Assembly (NCBI GenBank): GCA_030142905.1
Contig: JASJOG010000154.1
Coordinates: forward strand, 310,001-374,000
Source: Heliopora coerulea
Taxonomy: Eukaryota > Cnidaria > Anthozoa > Scleralcyonacea > Helioporidae
Reading direction: 5' to 3'
DNA length: 64,000 nucleotides
In this document: in pieces, positions 1 to 12,118 of the stretch
Layout: every line of letters begins with the position of its first letter
Numbering within the stretch: the stretch's first letter is position 1
Program-made: the position numbers and the translations under genes
The notes under the pieces: model-generated
Seen by the model: the letters and a program-made list of their open reading frames with translations, nothing else
Database searches by the model: none
What the model was told of the DNA's origin: nothing

Positions 1-2580
1 ATTTAATACTACTTGCATTTTCATAAGTCATTACCTATGGTATGTTAAAGGACAATTGCCCAAATGATGTCGTGAAAACAATGAATCAATCACTACTCTC
101 ACAAACGCAGTACATCACGCCATCTGAACGTCTGTCTTTTAACAAATCATGGGTTAACATTAACGAAAATCCACGTAGAGTGAGATTTATTTCATAATAT
201 ATAGTATGTTCTTAACAGTACTACTTGAGACAATTTGCTGGGTTCTTGTGTTTGTATTTGGAACTAAGTTAAGCTATTCCTCTTTCAACTATTACGTATA
301 TTGCATGCGAAGATATATCTATGATAAATATTTATATTATGTATTTATATCACATTAGTTTTAATCAAAAATAGCTATTTAAATGTAATCTCATTAATAT
401 GTGGATCACGAAAACTTAATCATTAAGCGTCTTGGAGATTTTTCATAGCCGTGAATGTAGTCATTAATTTTTTTTCACTCTTTCGAAGTGGCATTTCAGG
501 AGAACAGTTCCTGATATCTTTATCGGAAGAGTGTCAATCAACTGTTCTAAATGCTTAAAAGAGCGCTCTCCACGTACAGTTTTTGCTTTGGCTATTTTGA
601 GGGTATCTCTTATAAATATTGTTAGTATGAGATAACGATTTGAACAGATCCGTTAAATCGCAAGTGGTTAGTTTAATGCTTTGTATTATACATTACCCCG
701 AGAAAGAAAAAAGATCTATCGGAGGAGGCACTAAACAGTTACATAGTACTTACAATAAACAGGTTTTAGAAGATGATATCTCCGTTTCAAAACTCTAAGG
801 CATTTTGGTATATATTTTTGCATGTGATATCCACATTCTCCTTTCCCTGTTTGGAAAAGTAATTGCCCATAACGTTATATGTTGCCATCATGCAAGCTAA
901 AAAGTATAACCAACAAGGCAAGAACTACCTGCCGACTAAAGTCGGCCATTCAAATTCGGTCTAGTTTGGAAATACTGAACTTTTAAATTAAGGACGAATG
1001 ACATTTTTAGTTCATCAATGTCTTTTCGTTCCAGAGACATTCATAGGTTTTTGAAAAGTGCAAGTTACAGGTATTTTGACGTTATATTCTTTTACAGTGA
1101 GGTAATATTGATGGACTGAGGAACATCTATTAAAACAACCGGTCAAACTACTGAAACTTTGCTTGCATATGATAATAAATACGGTGCATTTTCTGTTCTC
1201 ATCACGTTGTTACCATGGAAACTACCTGGAAATAGTTCTAACTTAAAAATTGTAATTTCTTGTTCTTTTTTAAAATAAGACGATGAATGGTATATATCCA
1301 CTGAAGCAAAGGATATTGGATGGAGGAAATTAAGCACAATTAGTTTTATAATCGGAAGAAAACCGAAATCAAGTGGTTTACACAAAGTGGTAGTGCACGT
1401 TTCAGTAATTACTGAAGTTCACTTCCGGCATCGCGAAGCATGTAGTCTAATGGCAGTTACCTTGTTCACATTTTGAAAGAGTGTTGTCCAGTATGACTCT
1501 ATCAAGCATCGTAGGTTTCCTCCGAGTGCTCCAGTTCCCTCCTGTAGTAATTGGACCCATAAGGGGTGGCACTTACAGGAACGCTCGGGAGAACAGTTTA
1601 GCTAGCTGATAGGGTTACCCAGTATAAATACAGATACTTTACCTTGACTAAAGCCAAACTGATAGGTGTATTTTTAGTACTAAAATACGTGTACAAAGTT
1701 TCAGTTTTATCCAACTGCTATTTCCAGAGGTGCTCCTTATATGTGAATTTTTATGTTTTTGTGACAAATATGACGACGCACAGCACGTAATTTGCCAGTT
1801 AGAAAAAAACAGATTTTGTCAGAAACAAAATGAGGCATTATGAAGCGAAGAATGCCGTTCTTCATCTTTCCAAAAAAATACTTTCAACTACGATCGAAAT
1901 TGGATGGACGATTTTTTCATCTAAGTGGCTCTTTAAATCTTTCCTGGCCCGGCCGGAACTTATTACTTCACTGTTGCTAATGATGGACTATTTCACTTGT
2001 TAAAGGAAAACGTTTCGGCTGAGTAAGAGTTAAACCATTCTCAACGTGTTCTAGTCATTTAATTATTTCTGGCCTCATGCGTAATTTACGCCAACTGGAC
2101 TTTCTATTTCCTAGTAACTGTCTTTGATCATAAGCCATACATGCTACGAATTTTGACTGTATATACACTTTTTTATATACCCTTTTTGCATACACTTTTT
2201 TTTTTTTAGTGTCCCCCAATTAGTTGTGAAAACAAAATACATTGACACATTAATAAAGTTGTTAATTAAAAGTTAATTAATTTGATAAAAAGCCTGCGTG
2301 AATTGCAAAATAGGAAGTTTTTGATACAGGGTCCTTGTTTATAATAGTGGGCAATTTAAGTATCCTTTCATATGCCTCTTAGCTCCTCTTTCTATTCCAG
2401 TAGTTGGAAACGCTTTGAAGTGCAGACCTAAGACCGAAGGCAGTAACGCTTGTATAGATGCCTATATAGGAATCTGTAAAATACTCTGCAAATACGAATG
2501 TGTACGCATATCCCACGTCTTTCGTCACCTGATTACTATTAAGTTATTCATTTCTACGGATCAATTCCTCTCGAAGGCGT
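1..2580. other. No gene recognised
   Basis: AT-rich sequence with short open frames only, none with a recognisable domain or a convincing exon. It could hold upstream exons or introns of the membrane-protein gene that ends at 12765, but none can be shown. Confidence 0.5.
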
Positions 2581-2589
2581 AACTGGGTA

Positions 2590-2690
2590 CGACCGTATCG
2601 CAACTGAAGGAATTGAAGGGACTACTGTCCTCTCTGAAAGTGACTACTGTCCCGTCTGAAGGGGCTACTGTTCCTGCTGACTTTCTGTCT
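2590..2690 (+). repeat. 22-bp tandem repeat, possible broken Thr/Pro-rich exon
   Basis: About three imperfect copies of a 22-bp unit built around CTACTGTCC. Read in alternating frames they give TTVPSEG-like peptides typical of mucin-like stalks. The 22-bp period shifts the frame at every unit, so the stretch is not open in one frame. It lies just upstream of the transmembrane exon at 3167 and could be a decayed part of that protein's ectodomain. This is inference only. Confidence 0.3.
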
Positions 2691-3166
2691 AGAATTCATA
2701 TAACTTTAGACCATAAAGCCCAGACACTTTGCTGTTGTTGTCATCTGAGAGTGTTCTACTGCCTTGCGTACCGACTCTTACTCAGTTCGCGAAAAAGACG
2801 AAAGCGTACATTTTCATTCTTTTGATTTATTTGCATCGCCTTAATTTGAGTACATTTTACTGTAGAAATGTGCGATAGAGGACTCCTTAACTTCATTTTA
2901 CATAATATAAAAAACGGACGACGTTTCTACGTAAACTGAACGTCGTTATCAAGTCAAAGTACGAGTTCAAATGAAGAGTTATAAATACTGAAAACAATCG
3001 GCCATTAATAAAAGACGAATAAAATTCATAAAATATTTGGTTGAAGAAAGAGTTTTGCACGAATGGAGCCAGTCTGCTTGTTCAATTTTGGATTTAATTC
3101 TCATATGTAGTAGTCTGGATAATTGCAACAGATCGGTAGATGAGTTACGTTTGTTTGTTTGTTTAG

Positions 3167-3328
3167 TTTCACCACCGCCTAAAAACACACAAGATGACTC
3201 TGGTTTGGGACCGAGCGCTATGGCCGGAACTGTAATCGGAATTTTATTGGCCATCATTGTAGGAATTGGACTTGTCTACTGGTTTTGCTTTAAAAATCCG
3301 GACGATAAACTCGTCTGCCGTTGCACCA
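3167..3328 (+). CDS. Membrane receptor-like gene, transmembrane exon
   Basis: Exon of a single-pass membrane protein. It starts after a T-rich acceptor ending in TTTAG and ends at a perfect donor (A|GTAAGT). It encodes a short Pro/Ser juxtamembrane stretch, then a strongly hydrophobic helix (AGTVIGILLAIIVGIGLVYW) followed by a charged, Cys-containing start of a cytoplasmic tail. It ends in phase 1, which fits the 16-nt exon at 3818 exactly. The ectodomain exons were not found in the window. The architecture recalls cnidarian receptor-like proteins with tyrosine-rich tails; no family name can be given. Confidence 0.65.
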
Positions 3329-3817
3329 GTAAGTAAAACTACTTAACTTAAACTAGACGTGTAACTACAACTGTACAACTACTTCCACATTCATTTTCCG
3401 GAACTTAATAAAGTAGCCTCCATGCAATATCCGTCAACAGAGTGATTGAATGTGCCATTAGCAGGGCCATTTGTGCAAGAGAATAGTGAGACGCGGATAG
3501 TTGTATGAACTGTCCCGAAGTGAAGTTTTTCGTGACCAAAATGATCGAAGGCGCAAAATATGCTTCCAAATGCACTATTCCCTGCTTATCTCAGTCCGCA
3601 GCTTGTGTTCACCGCGGAATATTTTTTCCTATAAAACCCTGTTTTGTGCAGCGTCGTAGCTTTGGAATACCGATTTTTTGACTTTAGTATGCAGGATAGC
3701 TTGTCTCACTTCAATCTCGTAATAAAATACATGATTAGCTCGCTTTCCCTTGCTTTTGCTCCAATATTGTACATACAATCCCCTAAGTTATTTCTCTCTG
3801 CTTTTTGTTTTCTTTAG

Positions 3818-3833
3818 GAAAAGAAGATACGGG
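3818..3833 (+). CDS. Membrane receptor-like gene, 16-nt micro-exon
   Basis: Sixteen bases between a pyrimidine-rich acceptor (TTCTTTAG) and a donor GTAAGTG. It takes phase 1 from the exon ending at 3328 and hands phase 2 to the exon at 5016, encoding RKEDTG across the junctions. The phase agreement on both sides is the main support. Confidence 0.55.
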
Positions 3834-3985
3834 GTAAGTGTTTGACCTTGACTCAATGCTGTGCGTTCTTGTTGAAACGTCTTCAGGTTTATAACTCTAT
3901 GCAACCTTTAGGTTTTCGGAGAATTGTGCCCTGCACGTTTCTTAATATTCTGTGCTTTTGGTTAAGTTGAAAAAAGTATATGCAT

Positions 3986-4020
3986 TTATTATTATTATTT
4001 TTATTATTATTATTATATTT
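3986..4020. repeat. (TTA)n microsatellite
   Basis: Short run of TTA/ATT units with one interruption, inside the intron between 3833 and 5016. Confidence 0.8.
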
Positions 4021-4595
4021 ATTTAGATTTTGAATATTATTTAAGTTTAGGTTTCGCGTCTTAGACTAATAAACGGCTTTTCCAGACCTATTAGTCTGAC
4101 CTCTCAACAAGTTCCTAGTTGCTAAATCAATTTCATTGTCACGTTTTTGCAGTAATGTTCATGACGCCAGGTCGATGAAAAATGTACAAACAATTACTTC
4201 AACTGACGCTTTCAAAACTCTAAACAAACGTTTGAGGTTATGGCAGATGGCTTATTCACCGTGTATTTATGTACGCATGTTCTGCAACGTCCTATTGCGT
4301 AATTCATTTCATGCATTCACTAGCAGATCTCGGACATTGATTAGAAAATAATAACTTCCTTTCATGTAAAATGTGTTGATAAGAAATTTTCTGGGATTAT
4401 TAATTTAAGAAGTTATTTACTTAAATTTAGGGTTCTTGTGAAAAACGATTTCGAAGACCGAGTTTGGAAATCGCATGCTAAGGTTTACATACAGAAAATA
4501 AAAATAAAAAGAAAGGAAGCATTGGTCGCAAAATTTCCCATTTAACAGGATCGCTGCCAAATACTTCTGCTATTGCGGCCAGTCTGTGGACAATG

Positions 4596-4676
4596 CCTCC
4601 AATTCGGACTAGACTGGGTTTTCAAGAACGAGGAATTCCGAATACTTGACAAACCTGTCAAGTCCGAATTGGCGGC
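4596..4676. repeat. Short inverted repeat (hairpin)
   Basis: CCAATTCGGACT on the left and AGTCCGAATTGG on the right face each other across about 50 bases. A small foldback in an intron; no coding content. Confidence 0.6.
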
Positions 4677-5015
4677 TTCTGAATGACTTCTCAAAATCAA
4701 TTAGTGTATTGGCACATGCAGTTAGTGAACTAGTAATGAGTTTATGAATGAATAAACCGATTGTATGAAATTATGTTTCAAGTCAAAGGACTTGAACTGT
4801 TATTTCCAGTCCAAGTCCTCTGCCCAGTACTTCGATGATTATTTAAGTTTACTCACGTGGTGCATTCCATGCGTCTGATTGAATGATATATTCATGAATT
4901 ATTAATGAGTTTGAGAAGTGAAATTATGGGACAATGCCCGTTCCAATTTATTAATGATAGTTTAGGTGTTTTGTGAGTCGTAAGTTCAAACTTCTCATTC
5001 TTTGTAATCCTGCAG

Positions 5016-5235
5016 AGGAGGTGATCAAGTCGTAAATCATGGTGTTAGTCTTAATGGTCAACCTTCAAGGGCAGAAAATCCCTATGAATGGGTGGATGCT
5101 GAGCAGATAAATTCAGATCAGCAAGCTGGGCCAAGTGGCGATACGAGCCCGCCGCCTGAAGGCGACTCTGGCGTTCCACCTGTCTACGCAGTGGTAGACA
5201 AAACTAAGAAAACCAAAAAACCTCCATCGACGTCG
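5016..5235 (+). CDS. Membrane receptor-like gene, cytoplasmic tail exon with tyrosine motifs
   Basis: A 220-nt exon between a CTGCAG acceptor and a GTAAGT donor. It enters in phase 2 and leaves in phase 0. The 73-residue product is hydrophilic and Pro/Ser/Asp-rich. It contains NPYEWVDAEQI and PPVYAVVDKTKKTKK, a YxxV element followed by a lysine cluster of the type repeated in tails of cnidarian signalling-type membrane proteins. The tyrosines could bind SH2 domains when phosphorylated, which is inference. Downstream the gene continues, in phase, to the terminal exon at 12628. Further exons may lie in the 7.4-kb intron between, but none was recognised. Confidence 0.6.
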
Positions 5236-5577
5236 GTAAGTCGTTTTACAGCACATGAACCATTATAACCATGATGGAACGATGGCGGGAAAATGTGAGC
5301 TAAGTCAAATAGGGGAATCCAGCCGATAATCGTCTGACGAAGACATCTCTCTCTGTACTTGAACAGCCACTCCAAGTACCGATTGGTGGAATATACCTGA
5401 CGAATTGCCATAAATTTTCGTGAAATTCTCTCATCATATTTCCCTTTGTATGATTCAAGAATCGAAACGAAACACTGCGCATCCTAAGGAATGAGCGTTG
5501 ATATGTCGCGAGAAGTTTTTGTGCACTTAAATTTGATTTTACAAGAATATTAATTTCAGTCAATATGATAACTTATT

Positions 5578-5632
5578 CGTTGAGCAGCGGTGTGGTAACT
5601 CGAAGATGCAAGTTCGAATACCGCTCAAGTCA
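5578..5632 (+). repeat. tRNA-derived SINE fragment (3' half)
   Basis: The AGATGCAAGTTCGAATACCG segment is a B-box/T-arm type sequence followed by AT-rich DNA. The 5' half is degenerate. Lies in the intron after 5235. Confidence 0.45.
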
Positions 5633-6958
5633 ACTGAATTTTTCAAGTTGACTTTGCAGTGTAAGTTAATAGTAATTCTTTCCATCATTATCGGGGAAAA
5701 TTCAATTTTTCGGAAGTTCAATGTCATGAAGGCGCTTTAACAGAGAAGGTGGATGTAGATGAGAGGTTCGTTGTCGGTATAAATTTCGTGGTAATGTTTT
5801 CAGGCAAGTTGTATGGATTAAAACTCGCGGCTGATGACAGTGACATTTTATTGTGATGAAATTTTTCTGTTTTCTGATGTTCAATTCAATATTTCAAGTG
5901 AAAAAGAAAAAAATAACAGGAAAATAAAAAGCATTTTTAGCGGTTGACACGCTGTATTATCGACATGTGTGAATTATTACCTACCCGTCTCCGTACCACT
6001 GAAACGTTTTTGCTGCTTAACTTCAACCCTGAAAGAGCAAACGTTGCTCATTCAATATTGAAAGAGAAAAATTCAGCTCTTTTTAAGGTTGAAACACCAT
6101 TTGCGAAGTGTTCCGCAACCTTGTGCTACTGCAAGAAGACAATCTTGTATAGTCATTCAGTTGTCAATTACTTGGCCTTTATAGGCGAGGTTATTTCAAG
6201 TCTTGGCTTTGCTGGACTTTGATGTTGGGTGGGGGTGTGTGTGGCCGTTCTGCCTGGAGAGGTGGCGTTTGTACTACAGCTTAGGTTGTACTCCTAGGAC
6301 TACAAGAATGCTTCGATAGAGAAGATGTGGTTCGCTTCAAGACGTTTCTCTTGATTCTATAATTATCAGAAAGAGAAGATCAGTCTCATTTCTCATCAAA
6401 CGATTTGCTTTCAATCGTTTGGTTTAAAACCTAAATATAAAGTACGTTTTCATTTAATAATGTCACGAACTCAGGTAAAGTAGTTGCCCTATCATCTGTC
6501 TAACGCCAGGCAATCCCTAAGCCTAGTTAAGCCGATTCACTGTGTAATGAATTTTCGTTTAGGCCTGATTCAAGCCAGTAGTATAAACCGATCGTAATGT
6601 AATTTATCATAAGCGAAAAGAGTTGTTTGATCGGACATCAAAACAGTAAGAAGTTTGTTTTAACCGTTTTTGATATGTTTATACATCACATGAAATACTC
6701 CTTCTAGTGTATATGATGGTGCATCTCAAACGAATCAGTATTTTCAGGAGAAAATTAGTTAAAAGTCATCGAAATTTTGTGCTAAGTGAGGTAATATTTC
6801 CAGACCACGGTCTCTGTGCTGATTTTTTTGTTTTTTACCATAAACAAGTGATGAGGTTGAGATTGATGTTTTTCCTGTTTTATCAGAAAATACTATTTAA
6901 AGAGAGTATTTCATGAATAAACCTACACGTACTGCTATAGTCGTCTATAAAAGTTGGC

Positions 6959-7030
6959 TAGAGCAGCATTTGAACTCGCATCTTCGGGTTTCCGGACCGC
7001 TGTTCTACCAATTCAGCTATCGAGTGAACT
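6959..7030 (-). repeat. tRNA-like sequence (SINE head)
   Basis: On the minus strand this reads as a tRNA-like stretch with a D-arm (TAGCTGAATTGGTAGAAC) and a B-box (GCGAGTTCAAATGC). Mismatched stems and a missing acceptor end argue for a SINE head rather than a working tRNA. The sequence around it, to about 7145, is GC-richer and probably belongs to the same insertion. Confidence 0.5.
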
Positions 7031-7683
7031 GGGAACAGTATTCTCGGTTTATTAATTTTAAATGGACGAGAGATCCTCGCGACAAGTTAGCGCTCGCTAT
7101 CCGCGAGGATGTGCATTGTTTCGACTCCATTTCAAAAGGATGATTCTCAAATGATTTGAAACGTTGCATATCCAAACGGATATCGAGCGTTAAGTTATAA
7201 GTTCAGACTTAAATGAAAATACATAAAGGACCTTTGGCACAAATGCTCGTGTGGAATCCTGTTTCCACCGATGAAAATGAAATGACATATGAATACCGAC
7301 AGACCCGCTTCAGCCTTCAGGTAAAAAGTTGTTGTGGTAGTAGTGATTGCTGGACTAATAAGAGAAATGTCGGTGTATATCATACCCGAAGGGATGCGGC
7401 ACGCTACTGCGTGTAACCGTTTTCGAAATTTAATATCAGCCAGACCGGGCTGTGTGAAAATCATTCATCCTTTTATTGATTTTTGCTAAATTGTATTTGT
7501 CGATAATGAACGAACTTCTTGTCGGTACATTCTCAAATTTCTTCTGCCCAACCACTTTGAAATTCCTGGCTACGCGGCTGCATCTGAATCCGCGTTACTT
7601 ATTGACTGTACCATCTCACTGGCGATTAGATGGTTATTGGATCAATTACTGCCAGGGCTGCAAAAACTTATCAGAATGAAATA

Positions 7684-8421
7684 CAGTAGAACGCCGTTAA
7701 CTCGAACTGTCAACGGAAATGAAAAATAGTTCGAGTTAGCGGGGATTCGAGTTAGCGTGGTGGGAGTTGGATTTCAAGTATCCTGCTAATAATTAATACG
7801 ATATCGTGGTTTTATGATTCATCCACAATTGCCAGTCATTTTGGTCCAGTCAGTTAAGGACATTTTAATTTTTCGTCATGGATAGGGTTGAATGTGTTGT
7901 CCTGAATTCTAATATTACCATATTTTAATGTCTACCACTATTAAGTTGAATAACTGTTTATGATAAAATGACTATACCAGAATACATGTGCAGGTTCAGT
8001 GAATGTTTGGGTCGTATACATACGGCTGTACAAATTTCTGAAAGCCCTACAAAATAAACTGGATAAATTAAAAAAATTGCCGCAGGCTACTCAAGGCTAA
8101 TTTGCGTGACAATCTAAGTCTCATTTCATCGAATTATAGTTGTGTGCACAATATTTACCTAGGATGATCAATTCGTTATGTGGACTTTAAACCGTGCCAC
8201 TCCGGAAAGATGGTCTTTTCTGGGTTTGAATTACGTTTCCGTACATTATCACGTTGTTATCAGTAAAGATTCAAGATTCCGACTAGTCAAACAGCTCCGT
8301 CTTGACACTTTCAGGTTTATCAACCGACCTTTCCAAAATAGAGTTCGAGTTAACGGGGTAAATTTGAACCAAGGGAGTGTGAAATTAGTTCGAATTAACC
8401 GAGTTCGAGTTATGTGGTAGT
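7684..8421. mobile_element. pogo/Tigger-like MITE
   Basis: Begins after TA with CAGTAGAACGCCGTTAACTC, the kind of end seen in pogo/Tigger DNA transposons, and closes with GTTCGAGTTATGTGGTAG-TA. GTTCGAGTTA(A/G)C subrepeats recur at both ends. No transposase frame is present, so this is non-autonomous. It lies in the large intron of the membrane-protein gene. Confidence 0.55.
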
Positions 8422-8948
8422 AAATGATAGGGAAAATGTGATCAAATCCAGAGGAAATTGCGTAGACCTTATCGACAAAACGGTACATCAAGGGTAATCA
8501 GGATCACGTTCGGTCTTCCAGAACAGTAAACAAACAGCTAAGATTGCTCCCGTGTGTCGAAAGTCGTTCATAAATTTGCAAATACTGCGAGATTTAAGCT
8601 GAAACTAAGGCAAGATATATTATATAGCGTAAAGTTTACATTTAGAATGTATTTATTGTCATAATCTCAGTTTTTAGTGAAAACTATCAGTTGTGCGTGA
8701 GCGCACAAGACAAAAACTCGCTCATTTTCCACGCTCGAATGCTTCGCTATTTTTCAGGAAAAAATGTAGATTTGTCATGTGATAGCATTTAATAAGGTGT
8801 TGTCCTTATTTAATGACTGAAGTTGGTCTTTTGATTGGGCTTTTTTCTAAAGGTTGTGTTGATTTTGAAGTCGGATTTGGAGCCCGCAAGTGGTTTAGTG
8901 TAGACAGAAAAAGCGTAGATTGCTAAAAATGTTTGAAGACAGTGACTA

Positions 8949-9410
8949 ATGTCTTACGACGACTTTCTTGAGCGAACAACTGGACAACTTCAGTTCTACG
9001 TAATGGAAAGGGTAAAGTCTACAACTGGAAATAAGAAAGATTTTGCAGCCAGAGCTTTAGTTTCTTTCGAACTGAAAGAGCCAATTGTTCAGTCGTCCCA
9101 GAGTATTTTCCAACGTTTAGAAGGAGAATATTTTGAGGTCGTAAGAAGTTGTAATATTCCTGATCTTCTAAAAATAGAGGATGCTTCATGGTCTGAAGAT
9201 ATTGGCACATGGCCTAATGTAAATCTTTGTCAAATTTTTCAGTATATTCTGGCCTGGAAGGCTTTTGAAACAGAATATGTAGGTCAATATAAGGCCAAGA
9301 AAGCATATTCCTATTTTAAAAGTGACCATGTTCAAGAACCTACAAATCAAGAACCTGAGCTCCATTGCCATCAGGCGAATCCATGTGAAAACAATTCAAC
9401 TAACAGTTGA
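8949..9410 (+). CDS. Remnant of YqaJ/SWIM-type transposon protein
   Basis: A 153-residue frame whose start lies in the inverted arm (GQLQFYVMERVKSTTGNKK). The second half has a WPNVNLCQIFQYIL stretch followed by KAKKAYSYFKSDHV. This matches the pattern of large eukaryotic transposon-borne proteins that carry SWIM zinc finger and YqaJ nuclease domains (general form W..V...DI..YL ... K..KA..YF.S..V). Neither the SWIM finger nor the nuclease is present, so it is a truncated N-terminal piece. It may be only a fossil. The assignment rests on motif resemblance by eye. Confidence 0.5.
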   Translation: MSYDDFLERTTGQLQFYVMERVKSTTGNKKDFAARALVSFELKEPIVQSSQSIFQRLEGEYFEVVRSCNIPDLLKIEDASWSEDIGTWPNVNLCQIFQYILAWKAFETEYVGQYKAKKAYSYFKSDHVQEPTNQEPELHCHQANPCENNSTNS

Positions 9411-9583
9411 TTGAGTGCATGAGTACAAATGAACCAGATATTCTGTTAGAAGACCTAACCGTAACTTTTGCATTACCATAAATAACTTTATTTCTAGAGT
9501 AAATTTCTTATTACCTTGCTGCAAAGACCTATGTTTTTCAGGGACAGGCATGGTTCTTTTAGGACCATTCCAATATGTCATCT

Positions 9584-10057
9584 TTACAGCATGACTTTGC
9601 AGATGTTCAAAAAAAGATAAAAGTATGCTGTGTTTGGCAATCTAGTGAAGAACCTTACATCAAAGTCTCTTGTTAGTAGCTCAAATCTAGTGCGAGGTGA
9701 TTCCAATCTAGCACTTGACAGATGACTTGGAAATGTTTCTAGGGTTGAAGACTGTGATGTACAACTACTGGTACTAGCAGCAAAATCTGGAGTAGAGATG
9801 GCAGCTGACACTTGATGTGTCCTTTTCCGCTTTCTTGGAGACTTTTTCTTTGCATCGCTTGGAACTAAATAGAGTGTAGGATTTGGGGCTGCAGGTATTG
9901 GTTTTTCATATTGAAAATAGTTTGAACAAACCATTTGGTGATCAAGATTTTTCTTATTTCCAGTTGTAGACTTTACCCTTTCCATTACGTAGAACTGAAG
10001 TTGTCCAAGTTGTTCCCTCAAGAAGGTCGTCGTAAGATATTTAGTCACTGTCCTCAA
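9584..10057 (-). CDS. Second foldback-arm frame, Ser/Lys-rich
   Basis: A 157-residue frame facing the one at 8949. Its first ~36 residues come from the right inverted arm and repeat GQLQFYVMERVKSTTGNKK. The rest is low-complexity, with a basic cluster (KKKSPRKRKR) that could act as a nuclear localisation signal and a Ser/Thr-rich stretch. No known domain seen. It could be the other end of the same ancestral protein or chance coding within the element. Confidence 0.35.
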   Translation of the reverse strand: MRTVTKYLTTTFLREQLGQLQFYVMERVKSTTGNKKNLDHQMVCSNYFQYEKPIPAAPNPTLYLVPSDAKKKSPRKRKRTHQVSAAISTPDFAASTSSCTSQSSTLETFPSHLSSARLESPRTRFELLTRDFDVRFFTRLPNTAYFYLFLNICKVML

Positions 10058-10555
10058 ACATTTTTAGCAATCTACGCTTTTTCTGTCTATACTAAACCAC
10101 TTGCGGGCCCCAAATCCGACTTCAAAATCAACACAAACTTTAGAAAAAAGCCCAATCAAGAGACCAACTTCAGTCATTAAATAAGGACAACACCTTATTA
10201 AATGCTATCACATGACAAATCTACATTTTTTCCTGAAAAATAGCGAAGCATTCGAGCGTGGAAAATGAGCGAGTTTTTATCTAGAACGGCAGATGCCGCC
10301 ACTTGTGCGCTCACGCACAACTGATAGTTTTCACTACAAACTGAGACTATGACAATAAATACATTCTAAATGTAAACTTTGGTGTATATAATATATCTTG
10401 CCTTAGTTTCAGCTTAAATCTCGCAGTATTTGCAAATTTAGGAACTATTTTCGACACACGGGAGCTACCTTCGCTGTTTGTTTACTGTTCTGGAAGACCG
10501 AACGTGATCCTGATTACCCATGATGCACCGTTTTGTCGATAAGGTCTATTTGGTT

Positions 10556-10610
10556 CGAGTTAGCGGAGAGTTCGAGTTAACCGAGTTTGATTTAGCGAAG
10601 TTCTTCTGTT
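10556..10610. mobile_element. pogo-like terminus beside the foldback
   Basis: Contains GGTTCGAGTTAGCGGAGAG and ends GAAGTTCTTCTG, matching in inverse the left end of the pogo-like MITE at 7684. Either the foldback at 8464-10555 inserted into a longer pogo-like element or two such elements lie side by side. Confidence 0.45.
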
Positions 10611-10857
10611 GTTTCAACACACAGCTTGGTCTGTGTCGCAGTTCTGACCTGATTAGGGACTTCCTGTTCCATCCTTAAATCAACTCCCAAGTTCTGAGGG
10701 ACCTATTTTACTGTGCAAGACGCCTTACGGATACCCCTGAAAAGTGGCCACCTACGATAACGCAGGGACTAGGCTCGGATACCAAATGTAATTAGGTTTG
10801 TTATATATACAAATGAAACTACTGAAGTGGGGAAATTCCTATATCCTGTATTACGGA

Positions 10858-11003
10858 CACAATTGATGGATTGCAATCAATCCCTTGGGATTCAAAAGAC
10901 AATAGTACGACGGCCATGTAGGTGCCCCGTTCGAAAGAAGTTAGTGGGATTCTTTTGTGAAAATTTCACCAACATGGCCGCCATGATGTCAGTTGCAAGC
11001 CAC
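10858..11003. repeat. Dispersed repeat A, copy 1
   Basis: Shares an interrupted match with 46983-47118, including TTGATGG.TTGCAATCAAT, TTCAAAAGACA, GACGGC and CAACATGGC. Unknown family. Confidence 0.5.
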
Positions 11004-11550
11004 CTATTGCACATTTAACTTTGCAATATTGCAATAATATTGCAAAAACATTGTAATAATGGCAATAAAATTGTAATAATTGCAGTATTTTTTTAATCAA
11101 AACAACAATTTTGATCGAAAACTTTATTTGCGACATTTTTCGAAATGTGCTTATTCCATCATCAGGCAGTTTAAAGAAGGTTCGTTTTACAATAACAATT
11201 GGATTTAATTCAAAATACATTACGCTGTGGCTGATGCAAACCTATTTAGCGGCATCAAATTAAGTCCAACTGTCATTATACTATTATACTTTAAATTGAC
11301 GAATTCCAAAATATGTCGCCAATAAAGTTTTCGATTAAAACTGTTGTGTTGATTATCAAAACATTCAACATTATGATTAACATCTTAATGCGGACAACAC
11401 AAAAATGTGATAACGTAATTATGGTCAAATAAATAGAAATTTTGGCTGTTCTTGTCCTTCCTTGAACGTTACATTGCGAAAGCCACCTCTATTTGCCTCG
11501 ATTTGCTTCTTCAGCACTGCAGCTAAGCCTCCAATCGACACTATTTTTGA

Positions 11551-11696
11551 CCAGTGAACTCAATTTCCATTTCTAGGATCCTAACGCCCAGTCATTTGCA
11601 CGGGCGAAAAGTTAAGCCAAGATGGCTGCCCATGGAGATCAATTTTGGACGTCAGTTTCTTTTTTTTAAGCGGACTTGTACGTCAGTTCCAGCCCC
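11551..11696 (-). repeat. Dispersed repeat B, copy 1
   Basis: Contains AGTGAACTCAATTTCC, GCCAAGATGGCTGCCCATGG and GGACGTCAGTTTC. The same order occurs, inverted, at 12119-12239 and 40774-40928, and partly at 35284-35396. An interspersed repeat of unknown type; open frames across it are not genes. Confidence 0.6.
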
Positions 11697-12118
11697 TTAC
11701 ACGACTTCAGTTATTAGTTTTTGTTTGGTTCGGCTTCAAAAGCATTCCTAACCATGGGAAAAGTGTTCAAGACGAAATATTACTGGATCAATTTACATAA
11801 TCAAATATTCAAAAGGATTTGAAAATCCCATGTGACCCGAGGAGTGTGTTAAGTTGTCTGGACATGGTAAACTAACGGTAAAAAGTAGACGAGCACTTGG
11901 TAGTTTGATAAAGTAATTTATCGAGACTGTTTTATCAGGTTTCTCGTTAGTTTGGTAGTGTATTTTCGTGAGACGTATAATCTGTCTCTCGGTTTGATTT
12001 TGTCGAAATATATTTAAAGTTGTTAAACTCACTTCTATGTTTTGAAGAAACATTTTGTGTGTATTTTCAAACAAAAACCTCTCAGGAAAGGTAAAAAGTC
12101 GCGTGGGAGACTTAAACT

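Larger units (their letters stand above)
8464..10555. mobile_element. Foldback transposon with about 0.6-kb inverted arms
   Basis: The sequence from TAGACCTTATCGACAAAACG at the left is repeated inverted at the right end (…GATAAGGTCTA). The arms run from 8464 to about 9041 and from about 9949 to 10555, and differ by small indels and substitutions, for example an extra GC-rich block near 10280. The arms run into two divergent reading frames, so both proteins share their first ~25 residues. The unique core is about 0.9 kb. Non-autonomous derivative of a DNA transposon; the family is suggested by the coding remnant at 8949. Confidence 0.7.
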
